This document shows, piece by piece, positions 1 through 9,461 of a stretch of DNA of 22,952 bases; positions within the stretch are counted from its first letter, which is position 1, and every line of letters begins with the position of its first letter. The translations under genes were made by a program, and so were the position numbers. This stretch comes from DASPXY01 sp038227745 (GTDB lineage: Bacteria > Planctomycetota > Planctomycetia > Gemmatales > Gemmataceae): positions 1 to 22,952 of the forward strand of contig JBBRPS010000046.1 of assembly GCA_038227745.1 (NCBI GenBank), in the 5' to 3' direction. A model generated the notes under the pieces. That model did no database searches, had not been told where the DNA came from, and saw nothing but the letters and a program-made list of their open reading frames with translations.

Positions 1-86
1 AGTTCAGTAACGGTCGCCGTGAGCGCGGCGACCTGCGCTCGTAGCCGTTCGCAGTGGGCACAAGAGGTAGTGGCTTCGGCTCCCAT
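1..86 (-). CDS. Putative IS66-type transposase, N-terminal fragment (runs off window)
   Basis: Reading the minus strand from the ATG at 86-84 gives an open frame of 28 codons to the window edge: MGAEATTSCAHC followed by ERLRAQVAALTATVTEL. A short CxxC segment followed by a leucine/alanine coiled coil of the type LRAQVAAL is the usual beginning of IS66-family (TnpC) transposases, especially those common in planctomycetes. An AGGG ribosome-binding-like sequence lies 4 nt upstream of the ATG. The catalytic DDE core would be outside the window, so the family call rests only on this N-terminal pattern. It faces a histidine phosphatase gene that lacks its 5' half, which fits an insertion sequence. 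It could instead be the coiled-coil start of an unrelated protein. Confidence 0.5.
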   Translation of the reverse strand, partial: MGAEATTSCAHCERLRAQVAALTATVTE

Positions 87-139
87 GCTGCCCTATTCTA
101 CGCCTTCTCGGATCAGCGTCACTACCCCGTGAACCGCCA

Positions 140-430
140 CCCGGCTGGTCCCTCTTCCGCGACGGCTGCCCCGGCGGCGAGACCATTGAGCAGGTCACGG
201 CCCGCGCCGACCGCGTGGTGGCGCGGTTGCGCCAGGCGGACGGCGACGTGCTGGTGTTCTCCAGCGGCCATTTCCTGCGCTTCGTCGCGGCGCGCTGGCT
301 GGGGCTGCCCGGCGTCGAGGCGCGGCACTTTTTTCTCAGCACCGCCGCGCTCAGCATCCTGGGTTACGAGCACAGCCGCGACGAACCCGTCCTCCGCCTG
401 TGGAACGACGACCGGCACGTCCAGCCGTGA
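140..430 (+). pseudogene. Histidine phosphatase (phosphoglycerate mutase-like), 5'-truncated remnant
   Basis: The frame ending at TGA 428-430 encodes WSLFRDGCPGGET, then a helix and VLVFSSGHFLRFVAARWLG, then LSILGYEHSRDEPVLRLWND. This is the C-terminal half of a small acid-phosphatase-type histidine phosphatase. The second catalytic histidine is present in SSGHFLR. The N-terminal half carrying the RHGE phospho-acceptor motif is absent: recognisable homology stops near position 140 and the same frame meets a stop at 68-70. Upstream DNA belongs to the putative insertion sequence on the opposite strand. About 95 N-terminal residues are therefore missing compared with a family length near 190-200. 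A GTG at 215 could start a 71-residue product, but it could not be an active enzyme. I infer disruption by transposition. Confidence 0.7.
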
Positions 431-515
431 CACGGTGACAGCCCCTTGTCCGCGGAGGGCCGACGTGCGACAACAATCTCCACGGCGGAACGGGGAGGCT
501 GAAGAGGACACGACC

Positions 516-2159
516 ATGGCGCTACATCCGCTGGCGGGCAAGCCCGCGACTCCGGACATGCTCATCAACCCGGCCAAGCTCGAACTGGAGTACCACGAGC
601 GCGAGCCGGACCTCGGCGACCCGAACCAGCTCGTGCTCTTCGGCACCAGCGGCCACCGCGGCACGCCCGGCAACGGCACCTTCACCGAGGCGCACATCCT
701 GGCGATCACGCAGGCGATCTGCGAGTACCGGCAGCGCCAGGGCATCGACGGCCCGCTGCTGATGGGCAAGGACACGCACGCCCTGTCGGGGCCGGCCCAG
801 CGCACCGCGCTGGAAGTGCTCGCCGCCAACGGCGTCGAGACGCAACTCGCCCACGGCGACCACGCGACGGCCACGCCCGTCATCTCGCGCGCGATCATCG
901 TCTACAACCGCGGTCGCAAAACGGGCCTGGCGGACGGCATCATCATCACGCCGTCGCACAACCCGCCACGCGACGGCGGCTTCAAGTACAACCCGCCCAA
1001 CGGCGGCCCCGCCGACACCGACGTCACCACCTGGATTCAGGACCGCGCCAACGCGCTGCTGCGCGGCGGCAACGCGGAGGTCAAGCAGCTCACCTACGCC
1101 GAGGCCGTCCGTGCCGCTACCACACACGAGACCGATTTCATCACCCCCTACGTCAAGGACCTCGGCGCCGTCATCGACATGGAGGCGATCCGCGCCGCCC
1201 GGCTGAAGTTGGGCGTGGACCCGCTCGGCGGCGCCTCCCTGGAGTGCTGGGAGCCGATCAACCGCATCTACGGCCTCGACATCGAGGTGGTGAATCCCGT
1301 GGTCGATCCGACGTTCGCCTTCATGACGGTCGATCGCGACGGCCAGATCCGCATGGACTGTTCCAGCCCCTACGCGATGGCCAATCTCCTTAAGCTGAAG
1401 GACCGCTTCCAGGTCGCCTTCGCGAACGACCCCGACGCGGACCGGCACGGCATCGTCACGCCGTCGGCGGGGCTGATGAACCCGAACCACTACCTGGCGG
1501 TGGCGATCCGCTACCTGCTGACGCACCGCCCCGACTGGCCGACGCAGGCCGCCGTCGGCAAGACGCTCGTCAGCAGCGGCATGATCGACCGCGTCGTGCA
1601 GCACCTGGGACGGACGCTGTGCGAGGTGCCGGTGGGCTTCAAGTGGTTCGCGCCGGGGCTGTTCGACGGCTCGTTCTGCTTCGGCGGCGAGGAAAGCGCG
1701 GGGGCGAGCTTCCTGCAGCGCGACGGTACGGTCTGGACGACGGACAAGGACGGCCCGATCATGGACCTTTTGGCCGCGGAGATCACCGCCCGCACCGGCA
1801 AGGACCCCGGCGAGCACTACCGCGAGCTGACCGCGCAGTTCGGCACGCCGTACTACACGCGCCTCGACGCCCCGGCGACGCCGGCACAGAAGGAGATACT
1901 GAAGAGGCTGTCGCCCGAGGCGGTCAAGGCGACGACGCTGGCGGGCGAGCCGATCACCGCCCGGCTGACGCGCGCTCCTGGGAATGGCGCGCCGATCGGT
2001 GGCCTGAAGATGGTGACGGCGAACGGCTGGTTCGCGGCGCGGCCGTCGGGGACGGAGAACGTCTACAAGATTTACGCCGAGAGCTTCAAGGGCCAGGCCC
2101 ATCTCGACGCGATCGTGGCGGAGGCGCAGACGATCGTGAGCGAGGCGCTCAGGGGTTAG
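516..2159 (+). CDS. pgm: Phosphoglucomutase, alpha-D-glucose specific
   Basis: The 547-residue product interconverts glucose 1-phosphate and glucose 6-phosphate in the cytosol, linking glycogen/UDP-glucose metabolism to glycolysis. It can be followed along its whole length against E. coli Pgm (546 aa). Visible motifs are FGTSGHRG near residue 42, the phosphoserine loop TPSHNPP with catalytic Ser147, KYNPPNGGPADT just after it, the metal-binding loop NDPDADRHGIV, the sugar-binding GGEESAG, and the C-terminal phosphate-binding ARPSGTE. The ATG at 516 is preceded by GAAGAGGA at 501-508 and matches the family N-terminus (MALHPLAGKPA). The frame is open further upstream, but that stretch has no family similarity. 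The gene lies upstream of pgi in the same direction, with 213 nt between them. Confidence 0.97.
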   Translation: MALHPLAGKPATPDMLINPAKLELEYHEREPDLGDPNQLVLFGTSGHRGTPGNGTFTEAHILAITQAICEYRQRQGIDGPLLMGKDTHALSGPAQRTALEVLAANGVETQLAHGDHATATPVISRAIIVYNRGRKTGLADGIIITPSHNPPRDGGFKYNPPNGGPADTDVTTWIQDRANALLRGGNAEVKQLTYAEAVRAATTHETDFITPYVKDLGAVIDMEAIRAARLKLGVDPLGGASLECWEPINRIYGLDIEVVNPVVDPTFAFMTVDRDGQIRMDCSSPYAMANLLKLKDRFQVAFANDPDADRHGIVTPSAGLMNPNHYLAVAIRYLLTHRPDWPTQAAVGKTLVSSGMIDRVVQHLGRTLCEVPVGFKWFAPGLFDGSFCFGGEESAGASFLQRDGTVWTTDKDGPIMDLLAAEITARTGKDPGEHYRELTAQFGTPYYTRLDAPATPAQKEILKRLSPEAVKATTLAGEPITARLTRAPGNGAPIGGLKMVTANGWFAARPSGTENVYKIYAESFKGQAHLDAIVAEAQTIVSEALRG

Positions 2160-2163
2160 AGCG

Positions 2164-2271
2164 GGTTCGTGGGCGACTCGCTCCGCGAGTCGCGCCCGCC
2201 GCCCCAAAGCGATTTGCTCTGCGAGTCGCGCCCCGCCCAAAGCGACTCGCGGAGCGAGTCGCCCACGAACC
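2164..2271. repeat. Nested palindromic intergenic repeat with perfect 30-bp inverted arms
   Basis: The arms at 2164-2193 and 2242-2271 are exact reverse complements over 30 bp. Each arm is itself a palindrome of the form GACTCGC-TCC-GCGAGTC, and a third degenerate copy of the same palindrome (GCGATTTGC-TCT-GCGAGTCGC) lies between them, so the element has three related units. It begins 5 nt after the pgm stop codon and could act as a bidirectional terminator or mRNA 3'-end stabiliser, but there is no T-run. The structure resembles REP/BIME-like elements. Function is inference. Confidence 0.85.
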
Positions 2272-2279
2272 GACAACCG

Positions 2280-2297
2280 CCCCGTGTCATCACGGGG
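2280..2297 (+). terminator. Small hairpin upstream of pgi
   Basis: CCCCGTG and CACGGGG (2280-2286 and 2291-2297) form a 7-bp stem with a TCAT loop. It lies in the pgm-pgi gap, just after the large palindromic repeat and about 75 nt before the pgi start. It could be a terminator stem or a leader hairpin of the pgi transcript. There is no U-tract, so assignment is weak. Confidence 0.3.
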
Positions 2298-2372
2298 GGC
2301 TAAATACCGTCAGCGGCATATAACATCCGCGAAAGCGGCACCGTTCGCCTACAGGAGGAAGGAACAAACCCC

Positions 2373-4007
<1,635 letters not shown>

Positions 4008-4009
4008 CC

Positions 4010-4924
4010 ATGGCCGTCGGTTTCAACGACCCCCTGTACATCCTGCCGTTCGACCACCGCGGCTCGTACCAGACGAAGATGTTCGGCTGGAAGGGCACGC
4101 TGACGCCGCAGCAGACGGCGGAGATCGCCGCGACCAAGCAGGTGATCTACGACGCCTTCAAGGCGGCGGTCGCCGCGGGCGTGCCGAAGGAGCGCGCCGG
4201 CATCCTGGTGGACGAGCAGTTCGGCGCCGCCATCCTGCGCGACGCGACGAAGCACGGCTACAGCACGTCGATGCCCGCCGAGAAGAGCGGGCAGGACGAG
4301 TTCGATTTCGAGTACGGCGAGGATTTTGCCAAGCACATCGAGGAGTTCAAGCCGACGTTCCTCAAGGTGCTGGTGCGCTACAACCCCGAGGGCGAGGCGG
4401 CCCTGAACAAGCGGCAGGCCGAGCGCCTCAAGCGCCTGTCGGACTACCTGCACAAGACGAACCGCAAGTTCATGTTCGAGCTGCTGGTGCCCCCCGAACC
4501 GGCCCAGCTGGCGAAGGTGGGCAACGACAAGAAGGCGTATGACAGGCAGCTCCGCCCGGGGCTGATGGTCGGCGCCATCCACCAGATGCAGGACGCGGGC
4601 GTCGAGGCGGATGTGTGGAAGATCGAGGGCCTGGACAGCCGCGAGGACTGCGCGAAGATGGTGGCGGCGGCACGGCGCGGCGGGCGCGACCAGGTGGGCT
4701 GCATCATCCTGGGCCGCGGCGAGGACGAGAAGAAGGTGTACGAGTGGCTGGGGACGGCCGCCCACGTGCCGGGGTTCATCGGCTTCGCGGTCGGCCGCAC
4801 GACCTTCTGGGACCCGCTGATCTCGTGGCGCGAGAAGAAGACCACGCGCGAGGCGGCGGTCGCCGAGATCTCGCGGCGCTATCGCGAGTGGGTGAATGTG
4901 TTCGAGAAGGCGAAGGCGTCCTGA
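4010..4924 (+). CDS. DUF2090-type class I aldolase (IolC C-terminal / LacD-like)
   Basis: The 304-residue product matches the pattern of DUF2090, the TIM-barrel domain at the C-terminus of some bifunctional IolC proteins, annotated as 2-deoxy-5-keto-D-gluconate 6-phosphate aldolase and related to LacD tagatose-1,6-bisphosphate aldolase. Visible segments are LYILPFDHRGSY at the N-terminus, GILVDEQFG (64-72), FLKVLVRYNPEGE (117-129, like the LacD strand ending in a YYDP motif), ADVWKIEGLDS (200-210) and FAVGRTTFWDP near the end. Lys204 is the likely Schiff-base lysine by analogy with LacD. The ATG at 4010 follows AAGGAGG with 7-nt spacing; a TTG two codons earlier overlaps the pgi stop and is unlikely. 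No kinase half and no inositol genes are visible. Its position directly after pgi suggests fructose- or tagatose-bisphosphate cleavage; the true substrate is not shown by sequence. Confidence 0.8.
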   Translation: MAVGFNDPLYILPFDHRGSYQTKMFGWKGTLTPQQTAEIAATKQVIYDAFKAAVAAGVPKERAGILVDEQFGAAILRDATKHGYSTSMPAEKSGQDEFDFEYGEDFAKHIEEFKPTFLKVLVRYNPEGEAALNKRQAERLKRLSDYLHKTNRKFMFELLVPPEPAQLAKVGNDKKAYDRQLRPGLMVGAIHQMQDAGVEADVWKIEGLDSREDCAKMVAAARRGGRDQVGCIILGRGEDEKKVYEWLGTAAHVPGFIGFAVGRTTFWDPLISWREKKTTREAAVAEISRRYREWVNVFEKAKAS

Positions 4925-4936
4925 CCTGCTTTAACC

Positions 4937-4978
4937 GCTGGCGGGGCGGCCGGCATCAATGCCGGCCGCCCCGCCAGC
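4937..4978 (+). terminator. GC-rich hairpin after the aldolase gene
   Basis: Arms at 4937-4954 and 4961-4978 are perfectly complementary over 18 bp around an ATCAAT loop, 12 nt after the aldolase stop codon. The outer arm sequence GCTGGCGGGGC occurs again at 5004-5014, so an alternative pairing between 4968-4978 and 5004-5014 is possible. No T-run follows. It is most likely the 3' end structure of the pgi-aldolase transcript. Confidence 0.6.
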
Positions 4979-5046
4979 TCCTACCTCTCTCCTGCCATAG
5001 TCGGCTGGCGGGGCTCCTACCGGGAGGGCGTTATGAGGGAAAGACC

Positions 5047-5076
5047 TTTACACCATTGAGGGCCGCGCGGTATAAA
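5047..5076 (+). promoter_or_regulatory. Sigma70-like promoter for the 5128-6050 gene pair
   Basis: TTTACA at 5047-5052 and TATAAA at 5071-5076 are separated by 18 nt, each one base off the sigma70 consensus. The segment is conspicuously AT-rich in a GC-rich background. A transcript would start near 5083, leaving a leader of about 45 nt before the ATG at 5128. Confidence 0.6.
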
Positions 5077-5127
5077 TACAATCAGGAATAGGCCTTGCGG
5101 TTTGCGCAGTGAGGCGCTCTCGAAAAG

Positions 5128-5817
5128 ATGACTGCCAGGCGCTCGTTCACACGGTCCATGGGCAAATACGAGCCGCAGACCGTGCGGAAGCCCGTTGTCA
5201 CCCTCACCGCCTGGCTGGGAAGACTGCTGGATCCCAGCGGCTACCCCTATCCTGAACCAGAAAGGCGGCGCAGGAACGAGGCGGCGAACGAAAGGCTGAA
5301 GGCGAACATCCGGCGGCGGGGACTGTCCTACTACCCAGTCGTCGGGGCGGGGCAAGAACCGCTTCCCAACGGTATCATTGCCGTCAACAAAGAGCATAGC
5401 TTCATCGTCCAGCCCCAGGACACCATGCCGGAAGACGTCTTCCTCGACCATATCCGGGAGTTGCTCTTTAATCCCACCGGGGAGCCGGGGAGCGGTCCCT
5501 TCGTCCACACGCAGTTCGGGGCTGTCGTGAAACTGCCTGGCGACCGCCAAGCGTTCCTACTACGCCACGCGGGAGGCATTACGCCCACCGCCCCTCCCGA
5601 CTACAACCTGGTCGATCCCCTGGGCGACTCGGCCGAACGCCGATTGCAACAGGAACGGTACTACACGCAGATGCGGTACGGCCCAAGGGCGGAGCCCGCC
5701 ATGATGGACCTGCTCGACCAACCCGGTGACGTGGGCAACCCGCCGCCCGGGACCAAGAAGCCAGGGGCCGGACTCCCCGGAAACCGGTTCACGATCAAGG
5801 ACAGGAAACAACCATGA
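5128..5817 (+). CDS. Hypothetical protein, DUF3293-like segment
   Basis: The 229-residue product is not firmly recognised. The stretch from about residue 50 to 95 (RRRNEAANERLKANIRRRG, then LSYYPVVGAGQE and EHSFIV) resembles the core pattern of DUF3293, where an ExxNxxxxxxL helix precedes a 'GLxYxPxxG' strand and an ESFLV strand. The remainder is less typical, and the C-terminal 30 residues are rich in Pro, Gly and Lys. There is no signal peptide or membrane segment. The start at 5128 is supported by the promoter just upstream, but the ribosome binding site is weak; Met11 (5158) is an alternative. The stop overlaps the next start by 4 nt (ATGA), so the two are translationally coupled. Confidence 0.7.
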   Translation: MTARRSFTRSMGKYEPQTVRKPVVTLTAWLGRLLDPSGYPYPEPERRRRNEAANERLKANIRRRGLSYYPVVGAGQEPLPNGIIAVNKEHSFIVQPQDTMPEDVFLDHIRELLFNPTGEPGSGPFVHTQFGAVVKLPGDRQAFLLRHAGGITPTAPPDYNLVDPLGDSAERRLQQERYYTQMRYGPRAEPAMMDLLDQPGDVGNPPPGTKKPGAGLPGNRFTIKDRKQP

Positions 5818-6050
5818 GCTGCCTCGAAAAACTCCTCGGTGAACTGGCCAAAGACTTCGGCAAAATCACGCGCTGGGAACTGCTCTGCAAAGAGCAAAAC
5901 GCGACCACCGAGGCCGACAAAATCCGTCTCGCGGAACAGGTCCTCGCCGAGCCGCCTCTGGGTTCCGTGGCGGCCGGTTATTCTCACTGGGTCCAATTGC
6001 AGGGGGCCAAGTCCAGACCTGCCCCGCCCTACAAACCCACCGGCTTCTAA
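5814..6050 (+). CDS. Small hypothetical protein coupled to the DUF3293-like gene
   Basis: This is a 78-residue protein starting MSCLEKLLGELAKDFGKI with a helical, charged first half and a Pro-rich tail (RPAPPYKPTGF). The ATG overlaps the preceding stop codon as ATGA and has AGGAAA upstream, a classical coupled pair. I recognise no family. Being small, soluble and strictly coupled, it may bind or regulate the upstream product, but this is inference only. Confidence 0.65.
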   Translation: MSCLEKLLGELAKDFGKITRWELLCKEQNATTEADKIRLAEQVLAEPPLGSVAAGYSHWVQLQGAKSRPAPPYKPTGF

Positions 6051-6164
6051 AGGTCTGCGAGTCGCTGCCGGTCGGCTGTCCAATCCGCTGACTTGCCGGA
6101 GGCGGTGACGTCCCGCGAATGAGGTGGAGGAGGCCCACAACGGATCGCCCCAGGAGAGCCGCCG

Positions 6165-9100
6165 ATGAAACGCCTGGCCCTGACAATTCTCGTCCTGGTC
6201 CCCACCGCCGCCTGGGCGCTCCTGGCCGGCCGCCCCGCCGCCCCCGAGCCGAACCGCGTCAAACTTAACGGCCACACCTTCACCCTGCCGCCCGGCTTCA
6301 CCATCGAGCTCGCCGCCGGGCCGCCCCTCGTCGATCGGCCCATCGCCGCCGACTTTGACGAACGCGGCCGCCTCTACGTCACCGACTCGTCCGGATCCAA
6401 CGAACCCGTCGCCGTCCAGCTCAAGAAGAAGCCGCACCGCGTCGTCCGCCTCGAAGACGCCAAGGGCGACGGCCGCTTCGACCGTCGCACCGTCTTCGCC
6501 GACCGCCTGATGTTCCCCGAAGGTGTCATGTACCTCGCCGGCTCGGTCTACGTCGCCGCCCCGCCGAGCATCTGGAAGCTCACCGACACCGACGGCGACG
6601 GCATCGCCGACCGGCGCGAGGAGTGGTTCAACGGCAAGACGCTGACCGGCTGCGCCAACGACCTGCACGGCCCCTACGCCGGCCCCGACGGCTGGATCTA
6701 CTGGTGCAAGGGCGCGTTCGCGAAGCAGACCTACGAGCGCCCCGGCAAGGCGCCCCTCGTCACGCAGGCGGCGCACATCTTCCGCTGCCGCCCCGACGGC
6801 AGCGGCCTGGAGCCGGTGATGACCGGCGGCATGGACAACCCCGTGGACGTCGTGTTCACGCCCGGCGGCGAGCGTATCTTCACGACGACGTTCTTCCAGT
6901 TCCCCGCGAACGGCAGGCGCGACGGCCTGGTCCACGCCGTCTACGGCGGCGTCTACGGCAAGGACTATCACGTCGTCTACGACCACCCCTGGACCGGCCC
7001 AACGCTCATGCCGGTGCTGACGCACCTGGGTCCGGCCGCCCCCGCGGGCCTGACGCGCTATGAGTCGGACGTCTTCGGCCCCGGGTACCGCGACAACCTG
7101 TTCGCCGCCCTGTTCAACCTGCAAAAGGTGACTCGGCACGTCCTCGAACCCGACGGGGCGACATTCAAGACCCGCGATGAGGACTTCGTCGTCTCGGACA
7201 ACAAGGACTTTCACCCAACGGACGTGATCGAGGACGCCGACGGCAGCCTGCTGGTGGTCGATACGGGCGGCTGGTACAAGCTGTGCTGCCCGACATCGCA
7301 GCTCGTCAAGCCGGACGTGCTGGGCGCCATCTACCGCGTCCGCCGTACGGGGGCGCCGCGCGTCGAGGATCCGCGCGGGCTCAAGCTGGCGTGGTCCGGG
7401 CTGGCCGTTTCGGAGCTGGCGCGCTTGCTCCACGACCCGCGCCCCGCCGTGCGCCGCCGGGCGGTGGAGGCTATGGCCGCGCGGGGGCCGCGGGCCGTGC
7501 GGGCCGTGACCAAGATCCTGAGTTCGTCCGAATCGGTGGAGGCGCGGCGCCAGGCCGTCTGGGTAGCGACCCGCATCGACCTGCCCGAGGCGCGCGCGGC
7601 CGTCCGCCAGGCTCTGGCCGACGCCGACGAGACGGTGCGGCAGGTGGCGCTGCACTCCATCAGCCTGCGACGCGACCGCGAGGCGCTGCCGGAACTGGTC
7701 CGCCTGCTCAAGAACCCGTCGCTGCACAACCGGCGCGCCGCCGCGGAAGCCCTTGGGCGTCTCGGCGACCGCTCGGCAGTACCGGCGCTGCTAGAGGCTA
7801 CCGCGACACCGGGCGACCGCGTGCTGGAGCACTCGCTGACGTTCGCGCTGTTGGAGATTGCCGACCCCGAGGCGACCGCGGCCGGCCTGAAGAGTGCCAG
7901 TCCGCACACGCGGCGGGCCGCCCTGACCGCGCTCGATCTGATGGCGAAGGGTAAGCTGGCGGCACAGGCCGTGGCCGGGGAGCTGATCGCACCCGACGCG
8001 AAACTCAAGGAAACCGCCTGGTGGATCGCCAGCCGGCACCCGGAATGGGGCGCCACGCTCGCGGGCGCGCTGCGCGAGCGCCTGACCGCGAAGGGCCTGA
8101 CCGACGCCGAGCAGGCGGAGTTCGTGCAGCAGCTCGCCCGCCTGGCGCGCGGACCGGCCATCCAGGAGTTGCTGGCCGAGCAGGTGCGCGACCTGAAGGC
8201 TCCGGCCGCCGCCCACCGCATCGCCTTGCGGGCGATGACCCGGGCGGGCCTGAGGGAGACGCCCGCGGCGTGGCTCGACGCCGTGACGCAGGCGCTGGCG
8301 AGCGGCAACGCCGACCTGAAGGCGGAGGCCGTCTCCGCGACGCGCGGCCTGCGCTTCCCCAAGCAGCCGCCCGCCAAGCTGACCACCGCCCTGCTGAAGG
8401 TCGGCGACGAGACGCAGGCCCCCGCCGCGGTACGTCTCGGCGCCCTCGCCGCCGTGCCCGGCGGGCTGCGCGAGGTGACGCCGGAGCTGTTCGCCTTCCT
8501 GCGCGGCCATGTAAAGTCCGATCGGCCGGTGACCGTGCGCGGCCTGGCCGCGGACGTGCTGGCCCGCGCCCGTTTGAGTCGCGAGCAGCTCGTCGCCCTG
8601 GCGGGCGCGCTCAAGACCGCGGGGCCGATGGAGGTCAACCGCCTCCTGGAGGCGTTCGGGCGCTCGGCCGACGAGGAAGTGGGCCGTACACTGGTCGCCG
8701 CCCTGCGCGGGTCTCCTGCGAAGGCCGGGGTGCGCGTCGATGTGCTGCGCGCGGGCCTGGCGAAGTACGGCCCCGCGGTCCGCAAGCAGGCCGAGGGCCT
8801 GTACGCCACCATCGACGCCGACGGCGCCAAGCAGCGGGCGCGGCTGGAGCACCTGCTCGCCACGCTGGAGAAGGGCGACGTCCGCCGCGGCCAGGCGGTG
8901 TTCAACGACGCGAAGGCCGCCTGCGTCGCCTGCCACACGATCGGCTACGTCGGCGGCAAGACCGGCCCCGACCTGACGCGCATCGGCGGCATCCGCACCG
9001 AGCGCGACCTGCTGGAGGCGATCGTCTTCCCCAGTTCCAGCTTCGTCCGCGGCTACGAGCCGGTGCTGGTGACGACCACCGCCGGCAAGATCTACAACGG

Positions 9101-9290
9101 CGTGCTTCGCCAGGACAGCGCCGAGGAGGTCATCCTGGCGACCGGGCCGAACGAGGAGGTGCGCCTGGCACGCGACGAGATCGAGGACGTGCAGCCGAGT
9201 CGTGTGTCGGTGATGCCATCCGGCCTGGACCAGCAGTTGACGCCGCGGCAGCTCGCCGACCTGGTTGCGTTCCTGAAGGCGTGTCAGTAG
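6165..9290 (+). CDS. PVC-type membrane-bound dehydrogenase / HEAT repeat / cytochrome c protein
   Basis: The 1041-residue exported protein has three parts. An N-terminal hydrophobic signal segment (MKRLALTILVLVPTAAWALL) is followed by a beta-propeller-like domain of the TIGR02604 type (about residues 35-400), with repeats such as LPPGFTIELAAGPPLVDRP, DEKGRLYVTD-like strands, DTDGDGIADRREEWF and HPTDVIEDADGSLLVVDTGGWY. HEAT repeats run from about 410 to 880 (ELARLLHDPRPAVRRRAVEAM and similar). A C-terminal TIGR02603-type heme domain carries Cys920-Val-Ala-Cys923-His924, with Met1017 as a possible distal ligand. Such proteins are expanded in planctomycetes and assumed to act as periplasmic redox enzymes on sugars or polymers. 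The substrate is unknown. AGGAG at 6152-6156 supports the start. Confidence 0.93.
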   Translation: MKRLALTILVLVPTAAWALLAGRPAAPEPNRVKLNGHTFTLPPGFTIELAAGPPLVDRPIAADFDERGRLYVTDSSGSNEPVAVQLKKKPHRVVRLEDAKGDGRFDRRTVFADRLMFPEGVMYLAGSVYVAAPPSIWKLTDTDGDGIADRREEWFNGKTLTGCANDLHGPYAGPDGWIYWCKGAFAKQTYERPGKAPLVTQAAHIFRCRPDGSGLEPVMTGGMDNPVDVVFTPGGERIFTTTFFQFPANGRRDGLVHAVYGGVYGKDYHVVYDHPWTGPTLMPVLTHLGPAAPAGLTRYESDVFGPGYRDNLFAALFNLQKVTRHVLEPDGATFKTRDEDFVVSDNKDFHPTDVIEDADGSLLVVDTGGWYKLCCPTSQLVKPDVLGAIYRVRRTGAPRVEDPRGLKLAWSGLAVSELARLLHDPRPAVRRRAVEAMAARGPRAVRAVTKILSSSESVEARRQAVWVATRIDLPEARAAVRQALADADETVRQVALHSISLRRDREALPELVRLLKNPSLHNRRAAAEALGRLGDRSAVPALLEATATPGDRVLEHSLTFALLEIADPEATAAGLKSASPHTRRAALTALDLMAKGKLAAQAVAGELIAPDAKLKETAWWIASRHPEWGATLAGALRERLTAKGLTDAEQAEFVQQLARLARGPAIQELLAEQVRDLKAPAAAHRIALRAMTRAGLRETPAAWLDAVTQALASGNADLKAEAVSATRGLRFPKQPPAKLTTALLKVGDETQAPAAVRLGALAAVPGGLREVTPELFAFLRGHVKSDRPVTVRGLAADVLARARLSREQLVALAGALKTAGPMEVNRLLEAFGRSADEEVGRTLVAALRGSPAKAGVRVDVLRAGLAKYGPAVRKQAEGLYATIDADGAKQRARLEHLLATLEKGDVRRGQAVFNDAKAACVACHTIGYVGGKTGPDLTRIGGIRTERDLLEAIVFPSSSFVRGYEPVLVTTTAGKIYNGVLRQDSAEEVILATGPNEEVRLARDEIEDVQPSRVSVMPSGLDQQLTPRQLADLVAFLKACQ

Positions 9291-9293
9291 GAA

Positions 9294-9353
9294 CCCGTCT
9301 TGCCGCTTGCGGTTTAGCGCTCCGCAGCGCTAAGCCGCAAGCGGCAAGACGGG
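9294..9353. repeat. Long 27-bp-stem hairpin downstream of the cytochrome gene
   Basis: Arms 9294-9320 and 9327-9353 pair over 27 bp with one G-T wobble, around a TCCGCA loop; the outer part reads CCCGTCTTGCCGCTTGCGG. It starts 3 nt after the preceding stop codon. No T-run follows. The length exceeds a simple intrinsic terminator, and the near-perfect pairing resembles the other intergenic palindromes in this window. A similar TTTAGC/GCTAAA core recurs in the 16778-16800 hairpin. Confidence 0.85.
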
Positions 9354-9381
9354 AAGCGACAGCCGCCCTCAACAAGCGGGA

Positions 9382-9390
9382 TGGTATAAT
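9382..9390 (+). promoter_or_regulatory. Extended -10 promoter (TGGTATAAT)
   Basis: TGGTATAAT at 9382-9390 is a full consensus -10 hexamer with the extended TGN motif. No good -35 is seen at 17 nt upstream (a weak GCGACA lies further away), as expected for extended -10 promoters. A start near 9397 gives a 65-nt leader before the ATG at 9462. Confidence 0.6.
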
Positions 9391-9461
9391 AACTGCCATC
9401 GGAAGGGATCGGGCGGCTTGTGGGTCAGGACACGCGCGTCGGCAAGGGAGGTCTGCTCGGC

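Noticed and set aside
54..515. N-terminal extension of the pgm frame
   Set aside because: The frame is open upstream but crosses the phosphatase remnant in another frame and has no similarity to Pgm; the ATG at 516 gives the exact family length.
522..2276. 584-codon open frame on the minus strand opposite pgm
   Set aside because: Mirror image of strong pgm coding; composition typical of shadow frames.
5661..7727. 688-codon open frame on the minus strand
   Set aside because: It lies antisense across three well-supported plus-strand genes, is low-complexity Arg/Gly/Val-rich and shows no domain pattern. It is an effect of high GC with G/C-rich third positions.
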